Shown in pieces: positions 1 through 13,100 of a DNA stretch of 64,000 nt. The notes under the pieces are model-generated. The model had not been told where the DNA came from. It ran no database searches and saw only the letters and a list, made by a program, of their open reading frames with translations. The DNA lies in assembly GCA_947034885.2 (NCBI GenBank), contig OX344749.2:8509501-8573500 (forward strand). Direction: 5' to 3'. A program made the translations under genes and the position numbers. Every line of letters starts with the position of its first letter. The stretch's first letter is position 1. The stretch is from Thuidium tamariscinum. Its lineage: Eukaryota > Streptophyta > Bryopsida > Hypnales > Thuidiaceae.

Positions 1-440
1 ATATCCAAACAATGTCGGAAAATTCCCAAACTTTAGAGGGGACCACCCATGGGATCCCCCTACTTGGATGCAAATCTTCATCCCCACTGCGTGCTCCTAG
101 AATTAGGAAATCGCCCGGTACCTGCATTTCAAGGTTAGTATTCCGCCTGTATTCTCTTTGATGCTATGGGAAGTGGGGGATTCCTCCTAGATTCTCCCAT
201 GAGGACTTCCTAGCCTAGACAAGGCCTTTTTAGGCTTCTTACCCTAATCTTGCACATCACTATCAGTTTGGCGTCTATTTAGCTAAGACAAGGCCCGTTT
301 TGGATGTAAACTATCCTAAACCCCCTCTAATGACCAAATGGCATATTGATATGTGTAATGCCAATACCGGTTTAATGCCCTTTTGTGGGTTTTATAAGCC
401 TAATTACGCCTTAGTTTATGTAGGAATTCGAAAAAAGAAC

Positions 441-475
441 CTGTGAGTCCCCGGTGACGAATCGGAGACTCACAG
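441..475. repeat. short hairpin in retroelement-derived flank
   Basis: The arms CTGTGAGTC (441-449) and GACTCACAG (467-475) are perfect reverse complements around a 17-base loop. It lies just beyond the last readable codons of the decayed minus-strand ORF, so it could be part of that element's 3' untranslated end. No function can be assigned from sequence alone. Confidence 0.5.
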
Positions 476-1373
476 TTATCCGTTTCTAAACCGGTTGAGG
501 TGGAACCATCGGACATGCGCTTTCCGTCTCACTGGTTTCTGTAGTCTCATCCTCCTCTTCCTTTGACTCCTTGATCTCTTCCTCAACCTCTTGTTCTTCC
601 GCGCCATGTCCCTGTTCTTCCTCCTCTTCCAAATCATCCACCACGTCAAACAGCACCGAAGTATTGTGGGATGCTAGCGTGGCTTCGGTCATCTGGACAA
701 AACGTTTCGGATGTTGCCTGGCCAGATTCTACATCACCCCGATTCGTTTTTCTAGCTCCATATGGGTTGAAATCGAGGTTGAAGTTCCCAAACTAGTTTG
801 TACCATCGGGGTTCCAGATCCAGTTCCAGTATGCTCTAGCAAGGGGTTGGATAGCTTTCGTTGCTATGATGTCCTCAGAAGCCCCCTATTCATCGACAAC
901 TTTGTCTGTTGATCCAGACTCAGATCTGCAAACATGGAGACATGCATCACAACATCAGGTCTTCAAGTCCAACCGTGCATTCCGGGTTGAGACTTGCGAC
1001 CACTCCTCTCATCTCTTTCAAAACAACCTCCATCTTGGCCTGACACTCCACTAAAATGGTGAGCAACTTTGTCCTTATTATAGTCCCCTCTTGAACGAGT
1101 TGAGACGAGAAGAATCACGCCCTCACTATTGCCTCGACTAGCTGCTCCACGAGTTCCTTCAAGTTATGGATCATTGTGGTGGCATCGGCTATCTTATCCT
1201 TGGCAATCGTTAGCTCACTCTTTGTCCAGTGAATGCGCTGCTAGAGCTCATTCCATTCTGCCTCGACCTTCTAATGCTCCTCCTTGCCTTTCCAGAACTT
1301 CTCTTCTTTGATCTGGAACTCCTCGTTCATCTTTCGGATTTTCTCGTCCTTCTGTTGCAACACTTCTGGATTC

Positions 1374-1405
1374 GGTAGCTGGTCCAAAGCTTTCAACAGG
1401 TCCTC
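1374..1405. repeat. 32-bp direct repeat, copy 1
   Basis: This 32-bp segment recurs base for base at 1751-1782. On the minus strand both copies read the peptide LLKALDQLP, once in each of two adjacent fragments of the decayed gag-like ORF. The duplication is therefore within one coding sequence, with about 345 bp between the copies. Confidence 0.85.
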
Positions 1406-1750
1406 CGACTCAACTCCTCCTAGCTTAGTGGAAATTTGGTATAATAGACCCTCTAGATCTTGCTTCTCTGCGTGGGCTAAAAGCAGGTGTCTAGTCGCAA
1501 TGTCAAAGTAATCCTGCGACTTTGTTTCCTTCCATGACAATCCAGGCAAGGCTCAACTGGCACCCATCTTGCATTTGGAGTTGTGATTTTTCAGTGATCC
1601 GTCTTGCATTCCGGAGCATCCTCTCCTGGTTTACACTTTACAGTTATCTTCTTCCATTAGTTCCGGTTCTAGTTCATCCAGCTCAACCTTAGAAGTGAGG
1701 TCGTACTTCAAGATCTAGAATGCGGTTTTATACACTACAACCTGAGCCTT

Positions 1751-1782
1751 GGTAGCTGGTCCAAAGCTTTCAACAGGTCCTC
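1751..1782. repeat. 32-bp direct repeat, copy 2
   Basis: Exact repeat of 1374-1405. The flanking sequences differ on both sides, so the copied unit is sharply bounded. It joins the LFHLYYQQEIL segment to the LLKALDQLP segment in the same minus-strand frame. Confidence 0.85.
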
Positions 1783-2390
1783 TAATCTGGTGTTGAGGAT
1801 CTCTTGCTGGTAATAGAGGTGGAATAGATACACCCTCAAAAGGCTATACTTGGCCTTGGAGATATGGCTTGTTAGTTTAGAAACTAGCTGGCTTATCATG
1901 ATCGTCCAGTTCTCGGGTCTACTCTCAAAACACCCGAAAATGGTGTTTGCCATAATTAACACCGGTGATCCAGTTCGACTTTTCTCGATAGAGAATTGGA
2001 ATCAGAAATTCCAACATCCGTTTATGCCGGTCACTCTTGCAATCTGAGATTGTGTATCCCTCCTTCGAGTGTAACGGATTCCAGAACTTCTCTTGGGAGA
2101 ATTCCTCTTTCCGCCGTTTTCGGGAGGCTAACCCTAATCTGGATTTCTAGAATCCATAAACTGCCGCCCAATGATCTATGGTCCAGGTGATTGGTCTTTC
2201 CCTCACCGTCAACTCATACTGATTTGGCGCTCCCATGATGATTTCCTGAATCATCTGGTCACTCTTCAACATCCAAGGGCAACAAATCAATCCCTCACAC
2301 CCTAACGCTACCACATCCTCCTCTAGTTCTCTCCGGTGTTGCGGAATAGAAGGGATAATCGGGACAATCATCTAGGCGGTGACCGTTGCC

Positions 2391-3239
2391 TTCCATAGAT
2401 TTTTGGAACTTGCCATTGCGGCGGATGCTACCTTTGTCAATGTGGTCGGCAACGACCCTAAACTAAATCTTGACCCAATTGCTAACTCACCACTCTTTCA
2501 CTCAACTATATGCGCTTTCCAAAACTCAACAATCAAGCATAAAATAACTCAAGTAGAAATGAAGAATGGAGAGGTTCAAAGGGGTATAAATTCCCGTCAG
2601 TACGCGATGTTCCTAGTCTTGAACGGAAAATCCGACTGTTCCCGGACTATTAGGATAGTTTCCGTAGGTCGGCGCCCTAGATCCGTAGGTGCCTCCCATC
2701 TGAAACCTATCCAGATTCCTTCTGAATTCCTTTCTAGATCCATTCCGGAACACTGTTACGGAACCTCTGGTTCCATAAACTCCTTAGACAATTTAATAGA
2801 CTCTAAACATCATCTTTTTCTATGTCCTAACTCTAAAAATTTGAAAAATTAGACTACTTTAGCAAAATACATTCTAATTCTATGTTTTGGATATTTTTGG
2901 ACTGTGACATATATAATAGAATTTGTGACATTTCAAGGACCCTATAGTAATCTTAGTACATATTATATAAAATTTATTCCCTTTAAATTAAATAAACCCT
3001 ATCTTTTAACTTACATAGTTTTCTAAAAATTGCAAGTAATCTCCCCCAAAAGGCAATCACTTCAACATATTAAAAGAAATCAAAAAAATTTAAGACAAGT
3101 CAAGAGGAAGTCTAAATGTGTCAACTAAGTAGGTTTAAGGTGTTAGCTCTTTTTTTATTGTGTTTTGTATAGTTTACCCTTATAAATGTGTAGATACATC
3201 AAAATCAATGACAAAATAAAATTGGGCTTGTGAAATAAA
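2391..3239. other. intergenic, no gene seen
   Basis: The first ~450 bp keep the higher GC of the retroelement remnant, with an open plus-strand frame to 2852 that resembles no family I know. From about 2860 the sequence turns sharply AT-rich with many short stops. No repeat ends were recognised. Confidence 0.4.
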
Positions 3240-4342
3240 CCTCAACTTCACAAATACACCTCAAGACAATTGAGTTATTTATAAAGTCCCACCCACTTTG
3301 GGCATGAATTTTTTTGAAGTTGGGAAGGCAACTATAGTTGAAGTGTCAAACTTTTTTGCAAGATACTTATATCACACAACTTCAAAAGTGGGGACCAAAC
3401 TTTTTTAGGCACCATTTTGATGGAAAAATAAGTTTCATACCCACTTTTATTTTGACTTTTTTAACTCAACCGGCTTTTTCACAAAACTCATAGGTTTAAA
3501 CCCTAGTTTAGGGTACTTTACAAATAACTCAAATATTTTTTTTTTAAATTGTTTTTTTTGCTTCAAATCAATGGAAAAAGTAAAAGTGTGTTAAGGTGTG
3601 CTTTAGGTCTACATTAAGCACACTTCAATATATTTTTATAGTGTTTTCACATTAGTTTGTTTATTTTAATGGCAAGATTGGGAGTGTTTTCATGTATCTT
3701 CAAAGTTTGGGCTTCAAACCCCCCAAGTTTTGACCCAAAACCCTGAAAAAAGTAAAAGTGTGTTGAGGTTTGTTTGAGGTCTACCTAAAGCATACATCCA
3801 TACACATTTATTTTTTTCATTGAACTCTTTTTTTTTTAACTTATTTTGTTTGAACTTCAATGAAAGGATTAAAAATGTGTTTGAGGTGCGCTTGAAGTGC
3901 GCTTGAGGTTTACTTCAAGTACACTTCAAGTAATCAAGTACACTTTTACTTTCTTCATTGAACACATCATTTAAAAAATTTATTTTGCTTCAAATTAAAT
4001 GTGAAGATTAAAAATGTATTTCAGGTGCGCTTGAGGTAGACTTCATCATCTCAAGCACACCTCAAGCACATATCAAGCCCGATTGCCTATCCAGGTGTCC
4101 ACCACTCTACCCAACCACTTGTGTGATCGCTTGGCTGTTTGCCCATCCGCTTGTTTGCCTCTTCATTCACTATGTATCTAGTGTTTTAGGATTTTGGAAG
4201 TTCTTGTGTACAAGATCATTGGATCTTGAGGAAGACCAATTTGATTTCATTCTTTTAATGACAGTTGTTGAATGGTAGAAGTATCCAATGTAGTATGAAT
4301 GTATAAAATGGTAATTCAAGTTATTTCTTCAGACATTTACAT

Positions 4343-4366
4343 CCTAAATCCTAAACCTAAACCCTA
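4343..4366. repeat. degenerate telomere-like repeats in inverted arm
   Basis: Successive CCTAAAT, CCTAAAC and CTAAACCCTA words resemble the plant telomere unit CCCTAAA. The facing arm has the complementary GGTTTAGGATTTAGG series at about 8399-8431. The copies are imperfect and short, so this is an interstitial telomere-like or telobox-like tract within the repeat, not a chromosome end. Confidence 0.6.
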
Positions 4367-5512
4367 TCTAAACTTCAAATTGTATATTATTTACCAAAAA
4401 CATTGGTGTGGTGTGCAGAATATATTTGACCTTTAATTCTTTTTGAATGTCATTATTAAAATATAATACATATGTAGACCTCACTAACTCATTTATGTAT
4501 ATTTTCAATGTTTTGTGGGGTTTAGGGCATCAATTATAGTTTGCTCTTGAACTATACTACATTACTATTACCTATACAAAACTGAAACATTCAAATATGA
4601 CCTAAAGATTGAAGTGTTCCTTTGGTTTTGTATTTGTGTTGTAAATGCATTAATAGTTGAAGACATTAAGGTATACATGATTGATTACATCAAATCCTTG
4701 TGCTTTTTGAAGAAATGCTAGGGTCTTACACCTAAATCTATGCAAATGCTTGGAATGAATTCCTAAAATCTCAACTACACTAATTGCAAGAATTATGGGT
4801 TTAGTGTTTAAAAGAAGAAGTTTCATGTAAATTGTAGGACTATATTATTTGGCTTTAAACCTTTCTAAGTAAAATTTTTTGCACTACAAAGTTTTGAGCT
4901 TTGAATCTTGATAGTGGTTAATACAATTGAGACTTAGGAGAAAAAATTTAAAGAAAAAATTAATTCTGATTTTTCAAAAAATAGTTAACTAGAACTAGTA
5001 GATTTGGCATGATAGGAAAATTTAAATCAATTAACACAATTAACATGGAATTAGAGCTTACTAATATCAATGGTGAGATTTTTCTAGCAAAGAAACTAAA
5101 CCATGTACAATTTATTTTCTTGAAAAAATCTAGAAAATTGCATTTACCAATGAATCTTGCAAGTGTTTTTTCCAAAAACATGCTTACAATGCCAAATAAA
5201 GAAGATTGTCTATAACCTTTACATCACTTGTCTAAATAAAACGAAACTAAGCTCTCTATTTAGACAAAAATTTAATGTGCAAGAATAAATAAATAAAAAT
5301 AAAAATAAAAATTTAAGTTTTTGAAATTAATTTTTATTGTCCACTCTCCCTAATTTTGAGCATAACTTTTGTTTGTAGACATACTTTGTATTCTTGTCCA
5401 GCAATTGAGAAAAAAAGTTATTCCTATAAAAATAATCGACTTTTCTCTTTTCAAAAAGAATTTCTTAATATCATGACAAAAATTCAAAAATTGAGACTAC
5501 TAGTCATAGAGA

Positions 5513-6420
5513 GTGCACTCCCTATTTCTTTGATGTCGATGTGCAAACTAATGAAGGATAATTTTAGTTGCCTTGGACCTAAATTTTATACAATTATTCA
5601 AAGTGAATTAGAATCGATGTAATGGATATCTAGACTTTAGAAATAATGAAGGGTATACAAAAATACAAAATTTTATCAATTTCTTTTTTCTAAAGTAGCC
5701 CTGCCAAAATTCTCTTCTAAAAACTTGAACTTTCTATAGTATAATTAGTGTAGTATAAATTCATGAATTGTACACTCAATTCATAGAGGTGTGAGAATTT
5801 ATGATTTACTAAAGGTTGACTAGGGTCCTATATACTTGTTGTACAAGCAAATTTAAATCTAGATGAATGAACCTGTGAATGAATGATATTTTTATTAGCC
5901 AAGTACTTCCGTCAATTTAGTCATTGACTGAGTGGTGGGGTGAATGGGTGAGTAGGGTTAGGGAAGTTTTTTGAATGTTATGGTTTTTGTTTACACTAGC
6001 AAAGGTTTTCGAATTTGCTTGAGAGATTTCAAATTCATGTTCGAATTTGGTTTAGGATTCACAAGGATTAGGCAAAGAATTTAAATGCTTACTATAACTA
6101 TTTGTATGTCAATTTTTTGTATGACTCTCTATTATATTGTGTTTATAATAAACATAGAGTATAAAAAATTGGCACTCAAAAAAAATTTAACTAAAAAATA
6201 GGGTATATGAAATAAGCACCCTTTAGAAATTTAGGTAAAGTAAGCCCTCCATAAATACCAAAAAAACACCTACATAACCCTTGAATAATAAGGACTTGTT
6301 TGTAGGTGATCAACAAACTTCTTGAATAGTACACCAAGTTACCGGTACCTTTTCAAAATTCAAAGTGTCCCTCCAAGGGACAAATGGTCCTTCACGGGTT
6401 AATACTACACAAAATCTATG
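5513..6420. mobile_element. ~0.9-kb repeat related to the 18.97-21.66 kb element
   Basis: The left part (GAGTGCACTCCC, then GAAGG-TAATTTTA-TTGCC, then TTTTTTCTAAAGTAGCC at 5687-5700) recurs in the same order and orientation at 18.98-19.18 kb. The right part (AGGGTAT-T-AAA, AGAAATTTAGGTAAA, CACCTACATA) recurs at 21.46-21.61 kb. This is therefore a shorter copy of the same family, lying inside the 3.2-9.3 kb inverted repeat. Its exact ends are uncertain. Confidence 0.5.
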
Positions 6421-9280
6421 CTTTATTTTTGTAATACTTTAGGAACTTATGAAGACATGGATCATACTCTATTTCTCATTTTTTCTAATACAACACCATC
6501 TCATCCAACATCTAATGAAATAGCTTGTACAATTGCAATACAATATTATTGACTCTTTCAATTTGGTATACATCCTTAAGCCTTGGTCCTAAGCCTACAT
6601 TTAGAAAAATCCTTCAAATCACTAAATATATGTTTGATACTATCTATAGTGTTTAAAAACCATGTCTTTTCTCCCACCCCCCTCCTCGCAAAGTATGAAA
6701 AGATTTTAGTGTCCGTTGATGGCCACCATCCACGGTGCATGGGGCCCTCTTACTGCAAGAGCACTCCACAACTCTGAAACTGTAGATATTGTGTTGTGCA
6801 CGCTGCTTGGAAGGACAATGAAGGCCATTGTTGTTCAAACATAGGGATTAGTGACCTTTCATCTTTTCTTTGTATTTTTCCTTTTGTTTTGGGCATGGTG
6901 CAATATGGAGCATGGTTCAAGTTTGATAAATTTCTTCAAAGAAGGAACTTTGTATTCTTTAATTTTGTGCATAATTATGAACTTTTGTTATGTTTGCAAC
7001 GTCAAGTGCGGGTTCAAATTTATTATCATCTCTTTTCGATTCATTCATTCATCAATGTATTTCCAAAAACTAATCCTTCATTGCATATTAGGAGATTAAA
7101 TAATTGTATTTAATATTTGGAGTAGCAGCATAAGTTTTGTGTTACAATGAAGAAAGTGCAACTTTCATAACTTTCTTGTTATGAAAATCTAAAGATTTTT
7201 GGATGTTATTCTAGTATTGAAGGAAAGCATGTATTTCAAGAAAACCAAAAAAATAGGGCAAGAGGACAATGAAATTGAAGAGAATTCAATGCTTCTACTT
7301 ACCATTGACTTTATATACAAGCATGAAATTGACGAATGCCAAAAGATGGGACCCATGGATTCATAATTGATGGGCCTTCACCAGAGATAGGTGAAGAAAT
7401 GATTTTTATTTAAACATTTGTAAGGTGATTTGGTTCAATAATAAATTTGAAGTTTTAGTACAAAAGTACCTTTCGGAGATCCTTTGAAATGTTTTTCTTA
7501 ATCAAATTTAAAAATGACATGTGTGCTTAATTTTAAAATTCATGTTGGATTAGTACTAAATTAGAAATATGAATTGTATTAAAAGTAGGACTTTAGACCT
7601 CATTTAGGCATGGTAGAATGTGTTTTTGTAAAAAACTTTGAACTGAAGCTAGTTAGATTATTAATTGAAGTTTCATTCAAAAAAATCTGTTTTACTATTC
7701 AAGTTTTCAATCAAAAGTTTTAGAATTTCAAAGAGGTGTTTGAAATTGTTCTTTCTACATTTTTCCAAATTTTCTCTTTGAAATGTGTCCATAACTTTTG
7801 ATTGACAACTTTAAATGTCAAAAGGATTTTTGGGCTTGAAACTATATTTTAAATTCTAAATAGTCTTAGTTCAAAGTTTTTGTAAAAATACATTCTTCTA
7901 TGCCTAATTGAGGTCTAAAATCTTAGTTTTTATACCAAATTACGGGTTTCTAACTTGACTAGGAGCTCTCCTAAGTCCTAACTTAAAAAATGCACATATC
8001 CTTACATAGATTGGCTATACTCCTACCTCCATATGTGTGTATATAGAGCTTCCCTCCCCCATTCACTTCACAATTACAAATGGTTCATATGCTTTTGAAA
8101 ATAATAAAAATTTATTAATTCAAAAATATTCATCTTAACATTCATCATTCATCCAAGTTTTTTTGGCCATTATTTCAATTATTTTTATTAAATCTCTGGA
8201 TAATAAAACAATTTCTTTTTGAATTAAGTGACATGTCAAAAAAAAGGTGCTGACGTGTATTCATGTCCGAATCTATAGAAAAATTGATAGAATTCTGTCA
8301 CTTTTTTTATCAATTAGGACATAGTTTTCTCTTGTAGTGTATATTACACACACCTCACCAATGTTTTTAGTAAGGAATATACAATTTGAAATTTGAATAG
8401 GGTTTAAGGTTTAGGATTTAGGTTTTAGGGTGTAAATGTATGGAAAAATAACTTAAATTACCGTTTCATGCATTCACACTACAGTAGATAGTTCTACCAT
8501 TTAATATTTGTCATTAAAAGAATAGAAGCAGATTGGTCTTTTTTTAGAATCCAATATTCTTGTATTCAAGGACTTTTCAAATTTTAAAACGGTTAATACA
8601 TAGTAAACAAAGAGGTGGATAGGTGGACGGGCAAGCGGTCAAGTGGGTAGATGGGTGGACAACCAAGCGGTTGAACAAGCAAGTGGTCACACAAGCAGTC
8701 GGGTAGAGTGGTGGATAGGCAGTCGGGCTTAATATGTGCTTTAGGTATGCTTGAGATGATGAGGTCTACCTCAAACACACCTCAAGTGTATTTTTAATCC
8801 TTTCATTCAATTTGAAGCAAAATAAAAATTTTAAATGATGTGTTCAATGGAGATAGACCTCAAGCAAACTTCAATATACTTTTGTTTCTTTTTGGATTTT
8901 GGATTTATACTTAGGGGGGTTGGGGTCGAAAGTTTGGAGGTTTCAAACCAAAAGTTGGAGGGTATGGGACCCAAATTTAGGGATTCGGGACATAAATTTT
9001 GGGGGTATGTGAAAACACCCCAAGTCCTACCATCAAAATAAGAAAACCAATGTGAAAATACTAAAACTTTTCAAGCTAGATGAATTTGAAGCAAAATAAA
9101 TTTAAAGAAAAGATGTGTTCAATGGAAAAAGTAAAAGTGTGTTGAGGTGTGCTTGAGGTGTGCTTGAGGTCTACTTCAAGCACACTTCAACACACTTTCA
9201 CTTTTTCCATTGATTTGGAACAAAACAAATTTAAAAAAACATGTATTGAGGTGTATTTGAGAAATTGAAGTCTTAAAGCT

Positions 9281-10114
9281 TGTTCAAAAGCCATCCAAAA
9301 GCCATCCGTCTACCCCTCTGCCCATTTGAAAGCCACCCAACCGAGCATCCATTTTTCTGAAAGCTATTTGATTGCCTATCCACTTGTCCAAAAGCCATCC
9401 AACCGCCTGTCCTTCTGTTTGATTGATTACATATTTGCCCAACTATTGAATAGAAAAATTGATCACTCATTAAAAAAACGTTAAGTAACTTACTCTTACA
9501 ATTTATTTAATTAATTCAACTTATTGTCTATTCAATCTTATCTACAAATCAACAACACTGCCATAGTCACCATATTCTTTCTCTACGCATCCTCAGCTCC
9601 TTCTTTGATTATTTGTCTTCAAATAGCATCTTCAAAGACAGACAATTTAACAACTTTTAACTACCAGGTAATTGGAAATCATAGAGCCACTCTTTGGCTA
9701 CTTCATAACTTTACAAACTCTCATACAAAAATTAATCCACTTCCAATTGTAAGAAAGTTCAATGAACAATTTTTACAGTCAACTAATTGACTACAATAAA
9801 GAACATAATACTTAAGCCAATCCCTAACTTTCACCCAACATAACACTTAACCACTCACTTGAAAATTAACTTCAACAAGAATAATTGAAATAATTATACA
9901 ACAACTTCTAATTCACCACCGTTATTCACTCAACTAATAGACTGTAGCCAATAGTGAAGTAGCTAGTAATTGGTAGTTTAAGTATATGAGTCAATTTGCC
10001 AATTACTAGCAATATAAAAATCAAGAGGAGCTTACACAGATTAATAAACAAAAATATCATTTGATAAAAGATGCATATAAGTACATTAGACAAGGGCAAA
10101 CAATCATTGCAAAT

Positions 10115-10118
<4 letters not shown>
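9281..10118. other. AT-rich intergenic, no gene seen
   Basis: After the inverted arm there is a run of CCATCC / CTGCCC / AAAGCCATCC words (9290-9420) like those in the facing arm at 4085-4160. Plain AT-rich DNA follows up to the AG microsatellite. No coding pattern or splice-bounded exon was recognised. Confidence 0.4.

Positions 10119-10169
<51 letters not shown>
10119..10169. repeat. (AG)n microsatellite
   Basis: About 25 uninterrupted AG units. The Arg-Glu repeat seen in one reading frame here is only the translation of this dinucleotide and is not evidence of a gene. GA/CT tracts of this length are expected to vary in length between individuals. Confidence 0.97.
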
Positions 10170-10172
<3 letters not shown>

Positions 10173-13100
10173 CGATTAGCCTTAAACCTTCTTGGCCTAA
10201 CAAACTCTCACTTATTGCATTTGTCTACTAGTCTAACTACCTTCTTAATTTCTGTTAGTAAATTACCTAATAGTCCTTTTTCCATTGAAAAGATTATTTA
10301 ACTTGATTCTTTACACTACTTCTATTTAAGAACGCTATGAACTAGTCTATTTGTCAAAATATTAAAAAAAAAAAGATAAATGGAAAAAGTGAGTGTGCAA
10401 GTTATCAACAATTGTCATAAAGACATGTAGCTAAGAATAAAGATTTTGTAGTTATGAAAAGGAGACTTTGAAGGCATTGGATAATAGTGTGAAAGTCTGA
10501 AAGATAAGTGAGCAAGAGCTCAATGACTCCATTAACAATGTTAGCATCAATAGACAATATAAGAGGCCTTAATTATAAGTTAGGAGAGACTAATGATATT
10601 AATGAACAAGCATATCTTGACCTTTTACAAGATGGGAGACCTCATAAATTGCCATAGATTATGCTTATTATTGCTTTCATGCCTTTTCTACAGCGACATC
10701 ACAATGATTCCAAAATAAAACAAATAATGAGCATACAAGAATTGGTTTACCACAAACAAATGGACACTCATTGTAGTAGCTATTAAGCAACATAGAAGTA
10801 TTTTTAGAACATTGCACTACTTGAAGAAAGCTCACATGTATGTACAATTTGTGAACATTGAGGCTAATTTTTTCATTTTATAGATCAAACATTTTCTTTG
10901 CTATTCAAATGAATAGGGTGGCTTAGAGATTAATTAATAAATTATTGCAAGCTATGGCTATCTCTTGCAAGTACAGTATCAAATTGCAGCAAGTACAAGA
11001 TCATCAATCCATCAAATCTTTAAGGCTCAACATTGATTTGAAAGTTGTGGCTTTTTACTCTTTGAGCTTGCTCAATATGAGACAACATTTATAAAAAGCT
11101 CTTGACTTATTAGTTGTATCAAGGTCATAAACTTGTGTCAAGGTAATAATTTAGGGACTTTATACAAGTGCAAGTGTATGTAGAGGTATAGAGATTTCTT
11201 AGGCAAAGCCTCAACATTGAAAACAAATGATCCACCAATTCTCAATTTGTTTCGTATAAATGCTTAACTTAGATTACTAATGAAATGGCATAAAAGATTA
11301 CTAGGAAGCCTTAGACAAGACAAAGATACTTTAATTTGTTTGCCACAAGTTGTTGTAATGAAGTTGCAATTCACCTACAACTTGAGAGATTGACAATGTT
11401 CTTTATTTCTAAAGTAGGATTTCTAGTCTAAAATATAATTATATATAAATCTTAGGTAGAATTTTTTAAACTTAAATCTAATTTTTTTAAATATTAAAAA
11501 TTAATATTTATACTATAAAAATATCAATTGCATTGAAGATTAAAGTAATAATTTATAAAATATTTATACTATTGTCAAAATTACAAAAATAAATATAATC
11601 TAAATTTTACTTTATATCTTTGATAATCAATTTTTGGTTCCCCTGTACAATAGTATGTATAACAATTACTATGACATAAATACCATAATTTCCATGTGTA
11701 CAATTTATAAAAATCAAAAGAAGAAAAAAGTTCAATGAATTTTTTAGATGATATCTATGTCAATATGTTATAAATTAATTAATCTTCAATTGGTAGTCAA
11801 CACTAAATATTCATATACAAGCAAATTTTCAACTACAATCTTAGATTCTAATATCTTAGTCTAGCCTAATTCATTCAAAACTCTCTATTCTTGTACCTGT
11901 AGACCAAAAATTTAATGATAATATAGATAAATGAAAATATGGTGTTAACAAAGATGTTCATAGAATGAGACACTAAGGTGAAAAAAATACTTGTCATCAA
12001 AATTAAGAATTTTCCATCTTACTACTGTTGAAAATTTTCAATTATTTTCCCATTTAAAGATAAGTATAAGAAACTACAATTGCAATCACAATTATATTTT
12101 TTTTGACAAAGTATAAATTTTCTAGGAATTTTTGAAGTATTTAGTGCATGATGGTTCAAAAGAGTCTATAGACTAGTAGACTACCTCAAAACCAACAAAC
12201 CTCTAAATTTATAATGTTCACCAAACTACATTATTGGATATCATAATATTTTCTAATATGGAATGTCAATTCTTACAATGAATTCCACACTCAAAAGTTC
12301 GAAGTTTCTGATGAGGTCAGTAATCAATTTATCAAAATCATATAAGACATTGATTGTGGCCCAAATTTTACACATCAAAAAACCCCAAAATGGGGTCATT
12401 TCCTAGGTAGGTGTCTATGGGCGCTTTATTCCCACCCTAAGAATAAAGTCTTCACAACCAGATTCTAGTGGTAAATTATGATTAAAAAAATCCTACGGGT
12501 GTTTAAGTGTAGGTCCAATTCAACCTTCCAAGCATTAGAACTTTTGTAACTATATTGTCTATCTTAATGACTAGTTTGGGCTTAGTGATGAGATTTTTAC
12601 ACAATTGTTGAGGCTTAGAAAGCATTAGATTCTTTTAGAGGTCATTTTTTCTTTGATACACTTTTGGCTATTCATTTGTAATCCTATTTAAATATAATAA
12701 AATATTGACAAACAAATTATAGATAATTTTCATGGAATGATGATTTTTTAATTCCAAAGTAACACAATAAAAAATAGTAGGACACTAAGACACTTTGATA
12801 CAAATCTTCAGAGATTTTCAAATTTCTTGAGTAGCAATTGCATTTGAGATGAATTGTTTCACTTTTTATTCAAAAACTTACTATAATTTCATCTTTTTTT
12901 CTACTAAAATATGAAATTTTAACAACTATTAGAAGCTATGTAATTGTATTTCTACGACATCAATACAAGAAAACAAATTCATAGGTATTTGCAAAACATT
13001 CTTTGAAGGTTTAAAGTCTCTAGACTTTTGTTGACAAAGAGGTATGTACAAATGTGAATTCATTTTGGTGGATTGACTTTGGAGGCATTTGATGAACTTT

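Larger units (their letters stand above)
486..2371 (-). pseudogene. decayed retroelement gag-like ORF
   Basis: Four minus-strand open pieces lie in a consistent order, separated by stops and frame changes. Piece 2371-2147 ends in a Trp-rich stretch (ITWTIDHWAAVYGF). Piece 1962-1735 contains VYLFHLYYQQEIL and MANTIFGCFESRPENW, wording I associate with N-terminal ORFs of plant retroelement proteins. Piece 1549-1271 is a Lys/Glu-rich coiled coil. Piece 692-486 is a Glu-rich acidic tail. Reading between 1270 and 700 stays protein-like but carries in-frame TAG and TGA codons. I see no reverse transcriptase, integrase, protease or zinc knuckle, and no LTRs. The local GC content is higher than that of the following DNA. 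The call as a dead gag-like reading frame rests on composition and wording, not on an alignment; an old plant gene fragment is the alternative. Confidence 0.55.
3240..9280. mobile_element. 6-kb element or segment with ~1-kb inverted arms
   Basis: The arms at about 3240-4440 and 8330-9280 are diverged reverse complements. Matched landmarks in order are: an AAATACACCTCAA outer block; several TGTGCTTGAGGTCTAC-type blocks; a block of CCACTCTACCC and AAGCGGTT-like words; and an inner block with CATTGGTGTGG facing CCTCACCAATG. The arms are themselves built from short degenerate repeats of a GTGTGCTTGAGGT word in both orientations. The interior (4440-8330) has no long ORF and includes a second repeat unit at 5513-6420. 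I could not fix target duplications. It could be a non-autonomous foldback transposon or an inverted segmental duplication. Confidence 0.6.

Noticed and set aside
6653..7113. Plus- and minus-strand ORFs of 61-105 codons
   Set aside because: Overlapping frames on both strands with Phe/Leu-rich AT-driven composition and no motif.
8225..8345. Possible CACTA-type right end (CTTGTAGTG at about 8331-8339)
   Set aside because: No facing CACTA left end or 3-bp duplication was found nearby.
10071..10301. ORF with a long Arg-Glu repeat
   Set aside because: It is the translation of the (AG)n microsatellite; the flanks have no coding character.
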